In this document: piece after piece, positions 24,401 through 29,862 of the stretch
How positions within the stretch are numbered: position 1 is the first letter of the stretch
Layout of the letters: every line of letters starts with the position of its first letter
NCBI GenBank assembly: GCA_019648995.1
Contig: BLXT01005251.1
Span: forward strand, 1,878,281-1,912,655
Direction: 5' to 3'
Length of the DNA: 34,375 bases
DNA from: Plakobranchus ocellatus
Lineage: Eukaryota; Mollusca; Gastropoda; Plakobranchidae
Translations under genes and position numbers: made by a program
Notes under the pieces: model-generated
The model's input: the letters and a program-made list of their open reading frames with translations, nothing else
The model's database searches: none
What the model was told of the DNA's origin: nothing

Positions 24401-27400
24401 ATTTCATTTTAGCAACCATTCATGATGTTTATTTCTCTTTATTCAAGCCAAAATTCAATAAAGTTCACAGATTGGTGGAAAGGCTGTTATTTGCACTGTC
24501 TATAACTGCCTGGGCAGAAGGATTGAATTTTATTACTTTAGCTTCATTTTACAGCTAGGCGGAACCGATAAAACCACAGTCCTTTGCTATTGTTGATTTT
24601 ACTTTTGAAACCAAGAAAATAAAGAACACATTTTAGCAATGAAAGTTCATAGGTTTGTAGGCTTGTCATTAAGATGTAGCTGTAGTTTAATGGAATGATA
24701 ATGATGTTGATTCCTTCATCTCCTGTGATGTGCAGAAATTTGAAGAGGCCATGCTGAGGCAGGAAGGAACTTTGCGAGAGACTTTGAACATTGGGCAGGA
24801 CATCATGAAGAGGTGCCACCCTGACGCTGTGTCCACCATGAAGCATTGGCTAGGAGTACTGAGGACCAGATGGGAGGAGGTCAGAACCGTCAATTTTCAT
24901 ACACCTCTATACTTTTCATTTACCTTTTGTATGCTAATTTTATCTTTTGTTGACTTGTTTTCATTTTTTTTGTTTTGTTGAGTGTCACAAAGAAATATTC
25001 CTGTAAATATTATGTCCTTATGTTCTATAACACAACCCTATTGTCTCCCTCAGCTGATGGGCCTGAGCAAACAGCGACAGCGGAGGCTGACCGAGGCTCT
25101 CACCAGTGCCAGGCAGAACAATGCTCTGTTGGATGAGCTTCTGGCCTGGCTCAATGGGGCAGAGGTCAAGCTGACCGACCTGGATAGAGAGACCATACCT
25201 CAGGACCTTCAGATCATCCAAGACCTTATCAAAGATCACCAGGTCAGTCATAAGCCTAACCCTTCAAATCAACATCTGAATGTTTTTTTATCTTTCATTC
25301 CATAAGCCTGCATGAATCCATTGCTCTTACCAGCGATTGATAAACGCTTACAACTGAAAAGTAAAATTCAGGTTTAGACTAGTCTCTGGCTATTTATAGC
25401 CCAAACGCTTGTTTTGTTCTTAAAAAGGTAAAGTATGTATAAGATGTAAGACACATTCTGGCCTAAAATTAAGGGTATTTTTTTTTTCCCCTTGGCTCTT
25501 TTTTCTCTTCTTTTATTTATTTTTAATTGTACATGAAACATGTGGAAATTCATCTCCACAAACTGTTACAGATATTGATTAACAGAAGTCAAATAAAAAG
25601 ATAATAAAATAAGAGGAGAATGTGAGAATAGTTTTCATGTATCTTTTTTGCAAGCATTCTTGTTCTAAAAATCCCTAAATTTTATCCCATTGTTTTTTTT
25701 AACCTCTTTTGGAAAACAGGACTTCCAGAACACAATGTCCTCCAAGCAGCCTGATGTGGATCGCTTGATGAAAGCAGACAAGAAGAAGGCTGGCGCTATG
25801 TCAGACTCACCCAGCTCTCACATTCCAGTGTTCAGAGGCGGTGCTCGCACTCCTACACCCAAGTCTAGAATTCCTACAATCAGGTGAGGGCTTGACCTTC
25901 TTGTCGGTGGCTCCCTATACTTGTGGGTTGAGTGATTTTTTTGTTTTTCTGTGATTAGCAAATGCCACAGGAAAAAAAAATTCACCAGCTACTTACTGGT
26001 TCTGGGCAATGATTAAGGGTAATTCCACCGTCATCTCTACAGCCTTTTAGATACAGTTTCATGCATCTGTCTAGGGGCAATGCATTAATCTGTCTTTGCT
26101 GTTTGTAGCATAATAATTTCCCAGTTAATCAGGCTAAAACACAGAGTTGTCTGGCACTATAGCCAGAGGTTGAAAGCCTCTGATGTGTAACACCTAGTAT
26201 TTTAAATTGTCACATCATGGGCCTTGCAACACAAACTTCCTTTTTTAATGTATATTAAGCACCTACTTCTTGTGGATCACTCATTTGCATGAGCAATCAG
26301 CTGTTGAAATCACAAATGAAATGTACACTGATCATCTTCCTTTATTCAAAATAGCTGTTTTCATCAGTGCCTTTGATAAATAGACTTATGAGGATTTGGC
26401 ATGGCTTGAAATAGATCAAGAAAATAAATCTTGACTTTGCTATGTTAAATAATATGATATCCATTTGTGAATGGCACATCTCTGTATTTTTAAAAGAATC
26501 AAGAAAAGATGGAGAAGTGTTATTCACAAACAAGATGCAGAGAACTTTTAGAATCAGCCATGTTTATCGCTATCTTATTAAGTCTTTTCCAACTTATTTT
26601 TTCACTATCTAGACTGGAGAAGTCGAGCTCTGGACGGCGCACACCTGATCACCTGGGCAGGAGGACTCCAGATCACTTCTCAGGTCGCAAGACACCAGAC
26701 CCAAGCGGACGCAAGACTCCAGATGTTGCAGGCAGGGGCACGCCAGACCACCAAAACCGCAGGGTGTCAGATGGCCGCAAGACCCCTGACCATCACCACG
26801 GCCGCAAAACCCCTGACCATCATCACGGCCGCAGGACCCCAGAGCCTGCTTTTGTGAACCCCAGAGTTGGAGGTCTGTTCAACAAGTGGAGGCAAGTGTG
26901 GCTGATGGCCATGGAGAGACAGAGAAAGCTTCAGGATGCTCTCGACTACCTCAATGAGGTTTGTACTCTTACCCAAACATTTTATACAAGCATTGCCTTC
27001 AGTTTTGCTTTAACTGTCCTAGTATCCCATCTATGTTGTAGTAGCTTTTTTGTCTAGTGTGTTCATTTCTTTTTTTTTCATGAAAGATAACCAGTTTGAG
27101 AAACTTCTAATTTGTATTTCATTTGGTCTATTGGAAAGAAAAAAATTCATTATGATAGATCTGTTTAGGCCAAGGGCATGGAATAGGTAGGTTGGATTTT
27201 TCCATATCTCTTGCAAGAGGTCCAAAAGAGTCTTGACCTGTCAGTTTCTGTTTTGAAAGTTTGTAATGTTTTTCATTTAAGTTGAGAGTCACATAATCAT
27301 GAATTTACACAGATCTGGAAAAAATTCTTTTCCCAAGGAGGAGTGTTTGATTTTTTTCAAAGCACTGCAAAAATAATAATAATAATAATAATAATAATAA

Positions 27401-29831
27401 CTACTTACACCGCACGAGCCTGAAAACTTTTGTTAGCGAAATCTAACTCTTCAGGACTAACAAACAAAGATAGCCTGTCTCATTGCATTTCTCATGTTTT
27501 TCGCAAGATGAATCAAGTTTTTCATCTTTTTATTGTATTTTATTTTGCTTTTTGTCTTGTTTTGATTGTAGTTGAATGAAGCTGATGACTTGCTTTCATG
27601 TTTTCAGATGAATGAACGTTCCAAAAAGGTTTGTGTCCAGCAAATGTGTGATATTTGTCACCATTATTACTGTGTGGACAATCACTTTGAAATCTTGCTT
27701 TAAAATCGACTCCATATTGGGTCATATTAATCACACTTAGTGAAGGTTTACTAATGAAACAACACTGAAAACCTGCTTGAAAAGCTAAAAATGACATTAA
27801 TTCTTGTACAAAATTCCAATTTTGTCCTTCATTTTGCTTTTCATTGGATAAAATTCAAGAGAGAAACATCTTGTTTTATTTGGGTGGAAGACTGTGAATT
27901 AAACGCCACTATGATTGAATGTGATAAATAACTAAATAATTGAAGAAAGATCAGCCAATCACTTTTCCAACATGTGTAGGAAATGGGGGGAAAAATATAG
28001 TTCAAGGCCAAATGGATCTATAGAACAGAATCCCCAATAAAGTAAACGGATAGGGGTGTATTGTGTTTACATGGATTATGTTTAGGACAAAAAAAAATGC
28101 CTTGTGTATAACTATTAAGGCTATAAATGAAAAAAAATCCAAATCATAACTACACATTTATTTAGCAAAATTGCCAAGACTAACAAATTAATGAGCTGCA
28201 AAGTTTTTCGATCTCACAGAAACTGGGCCTTAAAAAGCTTGCTTTGCTCTTTTCCATTAAAGACATGATGTTGTTTTTTTTTTCTTGCTTCAGTAGGTGA
28301 AAAATAAAACCAAGTTGAACCAAGGCAAAGAGAATAGGAAAGTGCTATTTTACAAAACAGGATAAAATACGCATTTTCCTTCATTGAAAACCGTCTTGTT
28401 AAAGCTTTCCATTTGCTTTTATTGTGATATGCTTTGATCTGAGCCAAACTAATTTTGAAAGCAAAGGAGTGATTTAAAATTTGTATATTCAGTTAGAAAA
28501 TGGCTTCATCAGCTTCCTACTATTCATTTGTTTTGTAAGATTTGGAGGGAGAAAGAAGAGTTGAACAGTTTTGTAATCAATGTGATTTGATTCTGCTGTC
28601 ACAAAAATAAACACTTTTTTTTTTTTGTTGCATTTGAAGCTTGTTCACAAGATTGCCTTCTCACTGCTTTTGAAAGTAAAACAGACAAAATTAAACAATA
28701 CAATCATAGCAAAGCCATTAATGTCTTCTAAGCTACAAGAAAGCATTCTGCTTTGCTTCTGTCATGATTTAAGCCTACAAAATGTTGGAATGAAAATTCT
28801 TGTTTGCTTTGGGAATGCAAATGAATGTGTCATGTCTTCACCAGCCAAATGAATCATGAGTAATATTTTTGAACATTTAAGCTACACATTGCAAAAGGAA
28901 ACTCCATTCTGGGAGGTTTATAGTAGTGAAAATTTGCTACACGTGCTGATTCTTGTACCGAGTTATATTTTTTTTAAAAATTGTTCAAAGGGGACAAAGA
29001 AACTGAACATGCCCTCTCATTTAGCTTATATATATATATATATATATATAGTTAGCAGCATCCAAATGATCATAGATCTCAAGGTGTTCTTAGTCTTGTT
29101 TAATGACTTTACCAATTGTACTGCTAAATTCACTGTGTGTGAGTCCTTTGCCAAATTCATTCTCTAGCAATCCTATTGTTAAATTCACCCAATCATTCTG
29201 ATTGAAGCACATTGAGGTTTATGTTCCTGCTTCTACAAATCGTTTTCAGAGCATCAAAGCAGATAAGTGATGGACAAGTTACTACAACGTTGAGTGTCTG
29301 TTTAAAATCCAAAGCTTAAGAAAAAGTCAACAGACTGGCCTGAGGAGGGCCCCAAAACCTGATATCACCTTATAGTCAATGGGCTACATGAACCAACAAA
29401 CAAAAAATAAAAGATATCACCATTATGGTGCTAAGCAAAATCCTTATAAGAATGTTGGTGAATACTTTACTGTATTTGTGATATATCTTTTTGTGTTTAC
29501 TTTTGCCCCAGTTGCAGTGTTTGGTGGAGGTTATTTTTTTTCCTAAAGAGTGATAAGGTTGTAGGGATTTTTTTTTGTGGAGATAGTAGAATATTGTTAT
29601 TACAACAGTATTCTGGTGTCAGTAAAAATTGTCTCATCTTTTCCCAAAATATTCAGGCAATTTTATCTCTAATAATCTTCTTCAACCTGTTGTTTTCCTA
29701 GCATAATAATAGAGAGTAATGACTCCCATTGTGCAAGGCAAGAATTACATTAATCAAGAAAACTATGTCAACTTTTTAACTTTTGAATTCTTTAAAAACT
29801 TCTTAATGTAATCTCATGAATATTGTAATGT

Positions 29832-29862
<31 letters not shown>

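Larger units (their letters stand above)
18530..25719. other. Introns 24-34 (coding exons excluded)
   Basis: Intron spans 18530-18806, 18978-19259, 19416-19757, 19965-20731, 20852-21609, 21777-22159, 22320-22653, 22849-23944 (with the N gap), 24074-24735, 24880-25053 and 25243-25719. The diverged SINE tail in intron 28 and the gap in intron 31 are the only notable contents. Confidence 0.8.
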
